Origin: DATDCY01 sp031406795 [NCBI: Candidatus Rokuibacteriota bacterium]
Lineage (GTDB): Bacteria > JAUVQV01
Assembly: GCA_031406795.1 (NCBI GenBank)
Contig: JANOHV010000145.1
Span: 1-52,949 of the forward strand
Reading direction: 5' to 3'
Length of the DNA stretch: 52,949 bases
The notes under the pieces were generated by a model that did not search any database, was not told where the DNA came from, and worked only from the letters and a program-made list of their open reading frames with translations. Positions 27,792 to 35,067 of the stretch are shown one piece after another. The position numbers were made by a program, and so were the translations under genes. Numbering within the stretch: position 1 is the stretch's first letter; every line of letters begins with the position of its first letter.

Positions 27792-28232
27792 ATGTTCGTC
27801 GTCGATGCCAGCGTCTGGGTCAGCATCTTCCTGCAGCAGGATGTTCATCATCGGGCGGCGCGACGTTGGCTCGACGATCGACTTGCCTCGGGTGAGGCCA
27901 TTGTTTCGCCAGTGCTCCTCTTGAGCGAGGTCGGCGGTGCAATAGCCCGACAGACGAAAAGCCCCGAAATGGCTGCACGGGCCCTCAAGTTCATCCAGGG
28001 CATTCCCGGGTTGCGTCTCGTGCCGGTGGATCACCCTCTGGGGCGGGCGTCGGCGGACCTTGCGGTGCGGCTACGGTTGCGTGGAGCGGATGCCGTCTAC
28101 GTTGCCGTCGCTGCCCATCTGAAGATTCCGCTCGTCACCCTGGATGCGGAACAGAGAGAGCGGGCGCAGGAACTGATCGAGGTCAGGATGCCGCAGGCGG
28201 ATCGTGCCGGGGCAGCGCGCCGCGGGGAGTAG
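27792..28232 (+). CDS. vapC: PIN-domain VapC-type toxin
   Basis: 146-residue PIN endoribonuclease. Acidic residues of the active site are visible in VVDASVWV (Asp), SEVGGAIAR (Glu) and RGADAVYVAVA (Asp), with a closing VTLDAEQ. It starts 2 nt after the antitoxin stop; a GTG at 27786 is an alternative. The last 50 nt overlap the convergent DUF3786 gene. Paired with a Phd-type rather than AbrB-type antitoxin. Confidence 0.86.
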   Translation: MFVVDASVWVSIFLQQDVHHRAARRWLDDRLASGEAIVSPVLLLSEVGGAIARQTKSPEMAARALKFIQGIPGLRLVPVDHPLGRASADLAVRLRLRGADAVYVAVAAHLKIPLVTLDAEQRERAQELIEVRMPQADRAGAARRGE

Positions 28233-28863
28233 TTCCTGATTCCAGCAAGGACAGGACCGTGAGCATCGCGATCGACCAGAGGACGTCGAGCGGCAGGTGG
28301 CTCGTGCACGTCGAGTCAAACAGCAGGTCGGCCCGCGCCGGGAATTCGTCGTCCTCGGTCCACAGGATCACCGTCACCGGCACCTTTGGCAGCGGGAAGA
28401 GCACGACTGCGGCATCGCCGTAAGGGGCCGGTTTGCCGCCGAGCGACGCTCCGGCCGCGAGGAAGGCTTCAGGGCACGTCGCGTAGTTCAGGGCGAGCGC
28501 GGCGAGCGGCAGCACGTGCGTGCCCCTGAGGAAGATTTCGCCGCCGGGGAGCGCGGCCGGATTCACCAGCGTTCCCGAGGGACGCGCCGGACCCGCCTTG
28601 ACCAGGTACCAGAGCACCGTGAGCCGGAAGAAATACTCGTCGCGCTTCAGGAAGGCCTCGCCCCCGGGCTCGAGATTGAGGATCCGCCGGTCGCCGCGGT
28701 GCACCGTGAAGTGGCGTCCGAACGACGCGAGCCGGTAGCAGCCCGAGGCGGGATCGAAGCCGACCGCTGCCTGCCCGGACACCGTGGCCGGGTCGCTCGC
28801 GGCGAGCCGCTCCCACGCTTTGCTTTCGCCCGCGTCCGTGATCGCCATGGCCGCAAGCAGCAT
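28183..28863 (-). CDS. DUF3786 protein (paralogue 1)
   Basis: About 226 residues, DUF3786. Shared with the second copy at 32756-33388: FFRL-VLWYLVKA, RGTHVLPL, FPLPKVPVTVILWTEDDEFP and DLLFDSTCTSHLPLDVLW. The function is unknown; DUF3786 genes are frequent in anaerobes with corrinoid or acetyl-CoA pathways. No signal peptide or metal-binding Cys cluster is visible. The start is uncertain: ATG at 28863 chosen, 28848 possible; an upstream ATG at 28953 would run through the promoter of the divergent antitoxin gene. Its 3' end overlaps vapC. Confidence 0.78.
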   Translation of the reverse strand: MLLAAMAITDAGESKAWERLAASDPATVSGQAAVGFDPASGCYRLASFGRHFTVHRGDRRILNLEPGGEAFLKRDEYFFRLTVLWYLVKAGPARPSGTLVNPAALPGGEIFLRGTHVLPLAALALNYATCPEAFLAAGASLGGKPAPYGDAAVVLFPLPKVPVTVILWTEDDEFPARADLLFDSTCTSHLPLDVLWSIAMLTVLSLLESGTTPRGALPRHDPPAAS

Positions 28864-28873
28864 AGCTGAAAAA

Positions 28874-28902
28874 TTGACATGTTGAGCACATGCATCTATG
28901 TA
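28874..28902 (+). promoter_or_regulatory. Promoter of the second toxin-antitoxin pair
   Basis: TTGACA (28874-28879), 17-nt spacer, TATGTA (28897-28902), then six bases and the antitoxin ATG at 28909. TTGAGCA occurs twice across it (about 28882 and 28903), a possible operator for the antitoxin. The geometry is the same as at 5035 and 7248 and predicts a leaderless mRNA. Confidence 0.5.
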
Positions 28903-28908
28903 TTGAGC

Positions 28909-29139
28909 ATGAGCAAGATGATCCAGATGCGCAATGTCCCCGATGAACTTCATCGAATCCTCAAGGCGCGGGCGGTGCTCGAGGGCAGGAGTCTCTCCGA
29001 CTACCTCATCGCCGAGATCAGCGTCCTGGCCGGGCGGCCCAGCCCCTCGGAGTTGCGGCGTCGTCTCGCCGGCAGGGCGCGGGTACGGGTCTTTCGCGCC
29101 TCGGCGGATCTCGTACGCGAGGAGCGGGACGCCCGTTGA
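28909..29139 (+). CDS. vapB: Ribbon-helix-helix antitoxin (VapB/FitA-like)
   Basis: 76 residues. The N-terminal ribbon-helix-helix is MIQMRNVPDELHRILKARAV followed by EGRSLSDYLIAEI, typical of FitA/VapB antitoxins; a basic C-terminal tail (RRRLAGRARVRV) would wrap the toxin. The ATG at 28909 is used because the promoter lies upstream of it. Its stop overlaps the toxin's TTG start. Confidence 0.85.
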   Translation: MSKMIQMRNVPDELHRILKARAVLEGRSLSDYLIAEISVLAGRPSPSELRRRLAGRARVRVFRASADLVREERDAR

Positions 29140-29528
29140 TCGTCCTTGACGCCTCGGCGTTGATCGACGTGCTCCTGCGCGGGGAAGGAGTGGAAGGCAT
29201 CGAAGATCGCCTGTTCGCCCCGGGCGAAAGCCTGAATGCCCCGCACCTGATCGACCTCGAGGTGGCGCAGGTTCTCAGGTGCTGTCGGCTGGCTGGTGAA
29301 CTCAGCGACTCCCGCGCTGAAGAGGCGTTCGAGGATCTCGCGGCCATCCCACTCCAGCGATACCCGCACGATGTCCTTCTCCCGAGGATCTGGGAGCTGC
29401 GGCACCATGCCACCGCGTACGATGCCGCCTATCTGGCTTTGACCGAGGCGTTGGATGCGACGCTCCTGACCAGAGACAGGCGTCTCGCGGGGTCTCGCGG
29501 GCATCGGGCAAGGATCGCGCTGGTCTGA
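29136..29528 (+). CDS. vapC: PIN-domain VapC-type toxin
   Basis: 130-residue PIN endoribonuclease: MIVLDASALIDVLL (first Asp), IDLEVAQVLR (Glu), TAYDAAYLALTEAL (Asp) and ATLLTRDRRLA. A TTG start overlaps the antitoxin stop (TTGA), giving tight translational coupling. The next gene, DUF2520, starts directly after its stop. Different from the vapC at 27792. Confidence 0.88.
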   Translation: MIVLDASALIDVLLRGEGVEGIEDRLFAPGESLNAPHLIDLEVAQVLRCCRLAGELSDSRAEEAFEDLAAIPLQRYPHDVLLPRIWELRHHATAYDAAYLALTEALDATLLTRDRRLAGSRGHRARIALV

Positions 29529-30452
29529 ATGGACGCCAGCAGCGATCGATCGCGAAAGCCCGTGGATCGGAAGGCGGTCGCCATCATCGGCGCCGGACGT
29601 CTCGGCGGCGCGTTCGGTAGACTCTTGGCGCTCGCGGGGTATCGCGTTGCAGCTGTCGCCGCCCGCACGAAAGAGTCCGCAGTCGAAGCGGCGCGATTCA
29701 TCGGCGCCGGCGAGCCCATGACGGATGTCGCCCGCGCGGCTGCGGGTGCCGCGATCGTATTCATCACCACGCCCGACCGGGCAATCCGCGAAGTCTGCGA
29801 GCGCATCGCGCGCGGCGGCGGCTTGCGCCGCGGCGTGCTGGTCGTGCACGCCGCGGGTTCCCAGACCCGGGAGCTTCTCGATACCGCACGGGAGGTGGGG
29901 GCCCTGCGCGCGGTGATCCATCCGCTGCAGTCGGTACCGAGCCGGGAGCAGGGGGTCGTGAACCTGCCCGGGAGTTATTTCAGGATCGAGGCCGACGCCG
30001 GGGCGCTGCGGTGCTCCCGGACGCTGGTCAGGGCTCTCGGCGGCTCCGAACTGGCGCTGCCGCGGTGGAAATCGGACCCGGAGTCCGCCGCCCTCTACCA
30101 CGCCGGCGCCGTGGCGGCCTCGAACTACCTGGTGACGCTGCTCGATTTCGCGGTGCGGCACTTGCAGGCGCTCGGCGCGGACCGGCGCCAGGCGCTCCAG
30201 GCGCTGGTGCCGCTGGTGCGCGGGACGCTGGCGAACGTCGAGCGCCTGGGCATCCCGCAGGCGCTCACCGGCCCGATCGCCCGCGGGGACGCGCAGACGA
30301 TCGCCGGGCACGTCGCGGCGCTGCGCCAGCGGGCGCCGGAACTGCTGGAGCTGTATCGAGTCCTGGCGCGGCGGACGATACCGCTGGCGCAGGAGCAGGG
30401 TGCCCTCACGGAGCAGGCGGCGAAAAAGCTGCTGCGAATCGTGCGACAATGA
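29529..30452 (+). CDS. Rossmann-like/DUF2520 oxidoreductase
   Basis: 307 residues. An N-terminal NAD(P)-binding Rossmann domain (VAIIGAGRLGGAFGRLLALA, then FITTPDRAI and HAAGSQ) and a C-terminal helical DUF2520 dimerisation domain (ALYHAGAVAASNYLVTLLD then GIPQALTGPIARGD). The fold resembles 6-phosphogluconate/pyrroline-carboxylate reductases; the substrate is unknown, though members of this family have been linked to pantothenate or amino-acid metabolism in annotation. The stop overlaps the ATG of the ACT gene, so it begins a three-gene operon. Confidence 0.86.
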   Translation: MDASSDRSRKPVDRKAVAIIGAGRLGGAFGRLLALAGYRVAAVAARTKESAVEAARFIGAGEPMTDVARAAAGAAIVFITTPDRAIREVCERIARGGGLRRGVLVVHAAGSQTRELLDTAREVGALRAVIHPLQSVPSREQGVVNLPGSYFRIEADAGALRCSRTLVRALGGSELALPRWKSDPESAALYHAGAVAASNYLVTLLDFAVRHLQALGADRRQALQALVPLVRGTLANVERLGIPQALTGPIARGDAQTIAGHVAALRQRAPELLELYRVLARRTIPLAQEQGALTEQAAKKLLRIVRQ

Positions 30453-31009
30453 CGGATGTGAACAAGACAGCGGTCTTCGTCCTCGGCCCGGACCGTCCCG
30501 GCATCATCGCCGCCGTGTCGCAGGTGCTCTTCGAGCAGGGGTGCAATCTGGAGGATGTGAACCAGACCAGCCTGCACGCTCAGTTCGTGGGGATCTTCAT
30601 CGCCGCGCCGGGCGCGCGGGCGAGCGAGGAGCAGCTGCTGCGCGCGCTGCGGGAGCGTCTCGACCCCCTGGGACTGTACGTGCACCTGCGGCCCATCGCC
30701 CCGGCCGAGGAGCGGCCGCAACCGCCGTCCGAACCCTACGTCATCACGACGATCGGCCCCGACCGCCCCGGCCTCGTGGCCGGGATCACCGGCCTGCTGG
30801 CGCAGTACGGGGCGAACATCACCAACCTCAAGGCGGTCTCCCGGGCAGACCGCGAGCGCCAGGAGTACGTCATGTTCTACGAGGTGGACGTCCCGGCGGA
30901 CGCCGACCGGCGGACGTTCAGGGCCGCCCTGCGCGAGCGGGCGCGCGAGCTCGGGCTGGACGTGAATTTCCAGCACCGCGAAATCTTCGAACAGGTCCAC
31001 CGGGTATGA
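30449..31009 (+). CDS. Double-ACT-domain protein (GcvR-like)
   Basis: 186 residues with two ACT domains: FVLGPDRPGIIAAVSQVLFE (about 10-29) and TIGPDRPGLVAGITGLLAQY (about 98-117). ACT domains bind amino acids and regulate partners. It overlaps DUF2520 by ATGA and lies 4 nt before UPF0210; ACT plus UPF0210 pairs are conserved in many bacteria, so a common function is likely but unknown. Confidence 0.85.
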   Translation: MTDVNKTAVFVLGPDRPGIIAAVSQVLFEQGCNLEDVNQTSLHAQFVGIFIAAPGARASEEQLLRALRERLDPLGLYVHLRPIAPAEERPQPPSEPYVITTIGPDRPGLVAGITGLLAQYGANITNLKAVSRADRERQEYVMFYEVDVPADADRRTFRAALRERARELGLDVNFQHREIFEQVHRV

Positions 31010-31013
31010 GCCG

Positions 31014-32387
31014 ATGCTGAGCGAACGCGAGGTGCTCGCCACCCTCGAGATGCTCCGCAGCGAGAATCTCGACGTGCGCACCGTGACGCTCGGCGTCAGC
31101 CTCTTCGATTGCGCGAGCGAGGATCCGGCTCGGTTCATCGAGCGCGTGCGCGCCAAGATCCGCCGCTTCGCCGCGGATCTGGTCGACGTCTGCGACGAGG
31201 TCGGGCTTAGCTACGGCATCCCGATCGTCAACAAGCGGATCTCGGTCAGCCCGATCGCCGTCGCCGCCGGGGGATACTCCGCCGGACAGATGTGCCAGGT
31301 CGCCGAAGGGCTCGACGAGATCGCCCGCGAGCTGCGCTGCGATTTTCTCGGCGGTTTCTCCGCCCTGGTCGAGAAGGGCTTCACCAGCGGGGACCGCGCG
31401 CTGATCGAAGCGATCCCCGAGGCGCTCGCGCGCACCGGGCGCATTTGCTCCTCGATCAATGTCGCCTCGACGGCCGCCGGCATCAACATGGACGCCGTGG
31501 CGCTGATGGGTCGGACGATCAGGCGGGCGGCCGAACTCACCGCCGATCGCGACGGCATCGGTTGCGCCAAGCTCGTGGTGTTCGCCAACATCCCCCAGGA
31601 CGTGCCGTTCATGGCGGGGGCCTATCTCGGGGTCGGCGAGCCGGACGTGGTGATCAACGTCGGCGTCAGCGGTCCCGGCGTCATCAAGAAGGCGATCGAC
31701 CGGGCGCGCGCGGCGAACCCCTCGCTCGACCTGGGCGGCATCTCCGAGACCATCAAGCGCACCGCGTTCAAGGTGACCCGCGTCGGCGAGCTGATCGGCC
31801 GCCGGGTGGCGAGCCGGCTCGGTGTGCCCTTCGGGGTGGTGGACCTCTCGCTCGCCCCGACGCCGACTCCCGGCGACAGCGTCGGCGAGATCTTTCAGAG
31901 TCTGGGCCTCGCGAGCATCGGCAGCCCGGGCTCCACGGCGGTGCTGGCGATGCTCAACGACGCGGTCAAGAAGGGCGGCATCTTCGCCAGCTCCCACGTC
32001 GGGGGCCTCAGCGGGGCGTTCATCCCGGTGAGCGAGGACCTGAGCATCGCGGCGGCGGCGCGCGGCGGGCAGCTGACCATCGAGAAGCTCGAGGCGATGA
32101 CGAGCGTCTGCTCGGTGGGGCTCGACATGGTCGCGATCCCCGGCGACACCCCCGCCGAGACCATCGCCGGCATCATCGCCGACGAGATGGCGATCGGCGT
32201 CGTCAACGGCAAGTCCACCGCGGCGCGGCTGATCCCGGTGCCCGGGAAGAAGGCCGGCGAGCGGGTCAGCTTCGGCGGACTGCTCGGGGACGCGACGATC
32301 ATGCCCGTGCCGGGCGACGGCGGCTCGGCGGGTTTCATTGCCCTCGGCGGCCGCATCCCGGCGCCAGTCCACAGCTTCAAGAACTAA
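31014..32387 (+). CDS. UPF0210 (DUF711) family protein
   Basis: 457 residues, close to the family length of about 450. Landmarks: TVTLGVSLFDCASED, KRISVSPIAVAAGGYS, CDFLGGFSALVEKG, INVGVSGPGVIKKAI, DLSLAPTPTPGDSVG and VNGKSTAARLIPVPGK. Cytoplasmic. The fold is related to the pyruvate formate-lyase-like superfamily according to structural work on DUF711, but no reaction is established. Last gene of the DUF2520-ACT-UPF0210 operon. Confidence 0.88.
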   Translation: MLSEREVLATLEMLRSENLDVRTVTLGVSLFDCASEDPARFIERVRAKIRRFAADLVDVCDEVGLSYGIPIVNKRISVSPIAVAAGGYSAGQMCQVAEGLDEIARELRCDFLGGFSALVEKGFTSGDRALIEAIPEALARTGRICSSINVASTAAGINMDAVALMGRTIRRAAELTADRDGIGCAKLVVFANIPQDVPFMAGAYLGVGEPDVVINVGVSGPGVIKKAIDRARAANPSLDLGGISETIKRTAFKVTRVGELIGRRVASRLGVPFGVVDLSLAPTPTPGDSVGEIFQSLGLASIGSPGSTAVLAMLNDAVKKGGIFASSHVGGLSGAFIPVSEDLSIAAAARGGQLTIEKLEAMTSVCSVGLDMVAIPGDTPAETIAGIIADEMAIGVVNGKSTAARLIPVPGKKAGERVSFGGLLGDATIMPVPGDGGSAGFIALGGRIPAPVHSFKN

Positions 32388-32653
32388 CATGTCCGCCGCC
32401 TACGTACAGCCCGTTTGCGATGCAGCGGGGGCGTCCCTTCGGTCGTGCGTCTCAGCCGCCGGCCCGGAGTACTTCCCATGGCTCGCAGTCTCGTAACTCG
32501 CCTTCGGCTCAGACAACGAGCCTGCGTCCCTGTGGGACCGCCCCGGTCAGCACTCCGGGCTGATCGGCGTCTTCGCGCATCTTCCCTCAGTGACGCCCCA
32601 GCCGCATCGCTGAAGCTGATGTGCTTTCCGGTGGCGTACGTATGCACTGTTGC
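32388..32653. other. Intergenic, no gene recognised
   Basis: 266 nt before repeat family C. It has matching TACGTAC/GTACGTA heptamers near both ends (about 32401 and 32636). No coding or RNA signature is recognised. Confidence 0.4.
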
Positions 32654-32755
32654 CGGCGGAGGAGTGGCGCGAAGGGGAGGTCTCCGTCGGCGGAACGAAG
32701 TGAGCACGATGGAGGTCCGCAGCGACAGGACCCCGAAGCCTGAACGGGGAATCTC
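32654..32755 (+). repeat. Dispersed repeat family C, copy 1
   Basis: About 100 bp, roughly 85-90 percent identical by eye to the reverse complement of 41289-41390. Landmarks: GGTGGCGCG-like GAGTGGCGCG, GGGGAGGTCTCCGTCGGCGG, GAGCACG, GGAGGTCCGCAGCGACAGGA, CCCCG-AGCCTG-ACGGG. It ends on the base before the ATG of the second DUF3786 gene, supplying that gene's ribosome-site region. Confidence 0.75.
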
Positions 32756-33388
32756 ATGGATCTGATACCGATAAAGATCGACCACGGCGAGGAGAAAGCC
32801 TGGGGACTGGTCTGCGGCCTTGCGCGCGCGGAGGTCTGCCGCAGCACGGCCGCGGGGTTCGACGAGCGGGCCGGGGCCTACCTGCTGCGCTGTTACGGCC
32901 GCGACTTTCACGTCAACCCGTGCGAAATGCTCATCTCCTGCCCCACGGATCGCGGCGCGCTCTTCCTCGGCAAACTGAAGGATTTCTTCCGCCTCGCGGT
33001 GCTCTGGTACATGGCGAACGCCAAGGAGATCCCGTCCACCGGGCGACTCGTGCGGCCGACCGACCTCAAGGGCGGCCACCGCTTCACCCGCGGAACTCAC
33101 GTGCTGCCGCTGGAGTTGGTCGCACAGCGCTTCAAGCGGGACCGGGAGGGCTTCCTCCGCCTCGGGCGCGAGTACGGCGCCGAAGAAGTCGCCGGCATGG
33201 GCGACGCGTGCCTGAGATTCTTTCCGCTGCCGCGGGTGCCGGTGACGGTGCTGCTCTGGCTCGAGGACGAGGAATTCTCCCCGCGCGTGGACCTCTTCTT
33301 CGACTCGACCTGCGAGTTCCAGCTGGCCCTGTCGGACGTCGTATGGGCGGTGGCGATGATGACCTGCGTCGTCATGGTCGACGGTTAA
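32756..33388 (+). CDS. DUF3786 protein (paralogue 2)
   Basis: 210 residues, DUF3786. It carries KLKDFFRLAVLWYMANAKE, RGTHVLPLELVA, RFFPLPRVPVTVLLWLEDEE and DLFFDSTCEFQL, all shared with the gene at 28183-28863 but otherwise well diverged, so not a recent duplicate. The function is unknown; location upstream of a Wood-Ljungdahl cluster is in keeping with the family's distribution. Its leader is repeat C1, and the stop codon lies at the edge of the large palindrome at 33388. Confidence 0.82.
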   Translation: MDLIPIKIDHGEEKAWGLVCGLARAEVCRSTAAGFDERAGAYLLRCYGRDFHVNPCEMLISCPTDRGALFLGKLKDFFRLAVLWYMANAKEIPSTGRLVRPTDLKGGHRFTRGTHVLPLELVAQRFKRDREGFLRLGREYGAEEVAGMGDACLRFFPLPRVPVTVLLWLEDEEFSPRVDLFFDSTCEFQLALSDVVWAVAMMTCVVMVDG

Positions 33389-33439
33389 GAAATGGGGACA
33401 GATCTATTTTCACGAGAAAATAGATCTGTCCCCATTTCT
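33388..33439. repeat. Perfect 24-bp palindrome (RAYT/REP-type repeat)
   Basis: Two perfect 24-bp arms with a 4-nt loop (ACGA). The arm contains AAATGGGGACAGATCTATTT. This motif is widespread in proteobacterial genomes next to genes for REP-associated (IS200-like) tyrosine transposases; none is present here. It directly follows a stop codon and contains the start codon of the next gene. Confidence 0.8.
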
Positions 33440-34009
33440 GCCTTCGTTCCCGGGCCGTCGCGGTTCAGCGAGCGGCTGATCCGCGGGAACGATCTTGCCG
33501 CGTCGGGATTCGTGGCCTGGGAGTTCCTCCCCGGCATGAAGTTCGCCGAGCGCGCCGCCTGGTGGCGCGGCGGCGCCGACCGCGCCGGCGCCCACGAGGG
33601 GCTGGACATCTGTTATTACCGGACCGGCGACGGGATGCGGCTGAGCCTCGGCCCCGGAGCGCGCGTCCCGGTGATCTTCGGGGGCGAAGTCGTCTCGATT
33701 GTCGATGATTTCCTCGGCGCATCGGTGTTCGTGGCCCACGAACGTCGCGATCGGGAGAATCGTCGGCTGCACACGGTCTATGGCCACCTGTGCCCGCGTC
33801 CCGGGCTGGAGCCGGGGAGCATTCTCGCCGGAACGGCTACCGTCGGGACGATCGCCGCCGCCTCCGGGAGAACAACCGCCGCGCCCCCGCACCTGCACCT
33901 CACGCTGGCGCTGATCGCCCGCGGGGGCCGCCCGGAGCGACTCGACTGGGAGGCGCTGCGCGATCGATCGCGGGTTCGTCTGCTGGACCCGATGACCATC
34001 ATGCAATGA
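33392..34009 (+). CDS. M23-like metallopeptidase-fold protein, possibly 5'-truncated
   Basis: 205 residues with LytM/M23 landmarks: HEGLDICYY (metal His and Asp region, about 68), VYGHL (about 129) and PHLHLTLA (HxH, about 168). M23 proteins usually cut peptidoglycan peptides and carry a signal peptide; none is present. The only nearby ATG is inside the palindrome (the first 16 codons read through it), and real similarity seems to start after it, so the repeat may have replaced the native 5' end. Next in-frame ATG is near 33536 (MKFAERA). Confidence 0.6.
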   Translation: MGTDLFSRENRSVPISAFVPGPSRFSERLIRGNDLAASGFVAWEFLPGMKFAERAAWWRGGADRAGAHEGLDICYYRTGDGMRLSLGPGARVPVIFGGEVVSIVDDFLGASVFVAHERRDRENRRLHTVYGHLCPRPGLEPGSILAGTATVGTIAAASGRTTAAPPHLHLTLALIARGGRPERLDWEALRDRSRVRLLDPMTIMQ

Positions 34010-34019
34010 TGGGTGCGGC

Positions 34020-34050
34020 TTGATCAAAATCGGGCGATTGCTGCTATAAC
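34020..34050 (+). promoter_or_regulatory. Possible promoter of folE
   Basis: TTGATC, 19-nt spacer, TATAAC with TGC before it (extended -10). The leader then has a 7-bp hairpin at 34053-34072 (ATCCGCG-GAAGAA-CGCGGAT). Confidence 0.45.
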
Positions 34051-34120
34051 GTATCCGCGGAAGAACGCGGATTGATGCAACGCAAGCGGGCCTGTTCAGC
34101 GGCCGGCAAACGGGGGAGCG

Positions 34121-34678
34121 ATGGATCGGGAAAAACTGAAGAAGGCGGCGCTGCTGATCCTGGAGGCGGTCGGGGAGAATCCGCAGCGCAAGGACCTGCT
34201 GGACACGCCGGGGCGCATGGCCGACATGTACGAGGAGGTCCTCAGCGGCCTCGCGCTGGACCCGGAGAAGGAACTGTCGGTGGTTCTCGATCACAAGCAC
34301 GAGGAGATCGTCCTGCTCAAGGACATCCCGCTGTATTCTCTGTGCGAGCACCACCTGCTGCCGTTCATCGGCCGGGCGCACGTGGCCTACATCCCCAAGG
34401 GCGGGCGGGTTACCGGCCTGAGCCGGATCGCGCGCGTCGTTGACATTCTCTCGCGGCGACTGCAGGTGCAGGAGCGCCTGACCACGCAGATCGCCAGCGT
34501 CATCATGCAGCGACTCAAGCCGCTCGGGGTCATGGTCGTCATCGAGGCCGAGCATCTGTGCATGTCGATGCGCGGGATCAACCGGCCGGGCATCAAGACG
34601 GTGACCAGCGCCGTGCGGGGGATGTTCAAAGATAACGAGAAAACCCGTGCGGAAACCCTGGCGTTGATGCGGGGCTGA
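34121..34678 (+). CDS. folE: GTP cyclohydrolase I
   Basis: 185-residue type I GTP cyclohydrolase, first step of tetrahydrofolate synthesis (GTP to 7,8-dihydroneopterin triphosphate). Conserved: [37 protein letters not shown] (Zn ligand Cys and catalytic His pair), [20 protein letters not shown], and [12 protein letters not shown] (second Zn Cys). GGGGGAG precedes the ATG. Probably a single-gene unit closed by a terminator. It fits the high folate demand of the Wood-Ljungdahl methyl branch. Confidence 0.96.
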   Translation: MDREKLKKAALLILEAVGENPQRKDLLDTPGRMADMYEEVLSGLALDPEKELSVVLDHKHEEIVLLKDIPLYSLCEHHLLPFIGRAHVAYIPKGGRVTGLSRIARVVDILSRRLQVQERLTTQIASVIMQRLKPLGVMVVIEAEHLCMSMRGINRPGIKTVTSAVRGMFKDNEKTRAETLALMRG

Positions 34679-34703
34679 CCGGGGCGGTTTTCCCGGGTTT
34701 TTT
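34679..34703 (+). terminator. Terminator after folE
   Basis: Stem CCGGG ... CCCGG with an 8-nt loop followed by GTTTTTT. A larger alternative pairing of AAAACCCG (34649) with CGGGTTTT (34694) includes the gene's last codons. Confidence 0.65.
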
Positions 34704-35067
34704 GCGGTCCCCCGCCGGCCCGTCCGCGACGGCCTGTCATTTGGTCAGGTCGGGCCTTCCGGAGGCCGGTTGCCTTTCAAAGTATAGCCTAATCCTGACC
34801 GATTCGTGGGCAATTTAATTGGCTTGACAAAGGGTATTGGGCAACCACAGACTGGCGCCCGCCACAGGTAAAAGTACTGTTGACGCCCACGGAAGAGCAG
34901 AGGGAGTTGCGAGAGAGTGGCGACTGGAGTTGACGTCCGGATCAGGCCCGAGACTTCGGGCGCCCCGACCGTATTTCAAGCGCCGGGCGCAAGCATCATT
35001 TCCCGGCATTCAACCGTGGTGGATCGGTAACTCCACCGAACACAAACCCGCCGAAGAGGAGGCAACA
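34704..35067 (+). other. Leader region of the acs cluster
   Basis: 364 nt upstream of acsB. It holds a small hairpin (GGCCT-TCCGG-AGGCC, about 34755), a long-range pair GGTCAGG/CCTGACC (about 34744 and 34794), and a TTGACA at 34824-34829 with no convincing -10 (17 nt on is ACAGAC). A GAGGAGG ribosome site lies just before the ATG. No known riboswitch class was recognised, although a leader this long could be regulatory. Confidence 0.4.

Noticed and set aside
34837-35067. 77-codon N-terminal extension of AcsB
   Set aside because: Not part of known ACS; GAGGAGG lies directly before the ATG at 35068, and protein length then matches the family.
34740-35067. Cobalamin riboswitch upstream of acsB
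   Set aside because: No B12-box or other class consensus could be matched by eye; a covariance-model search would decide.
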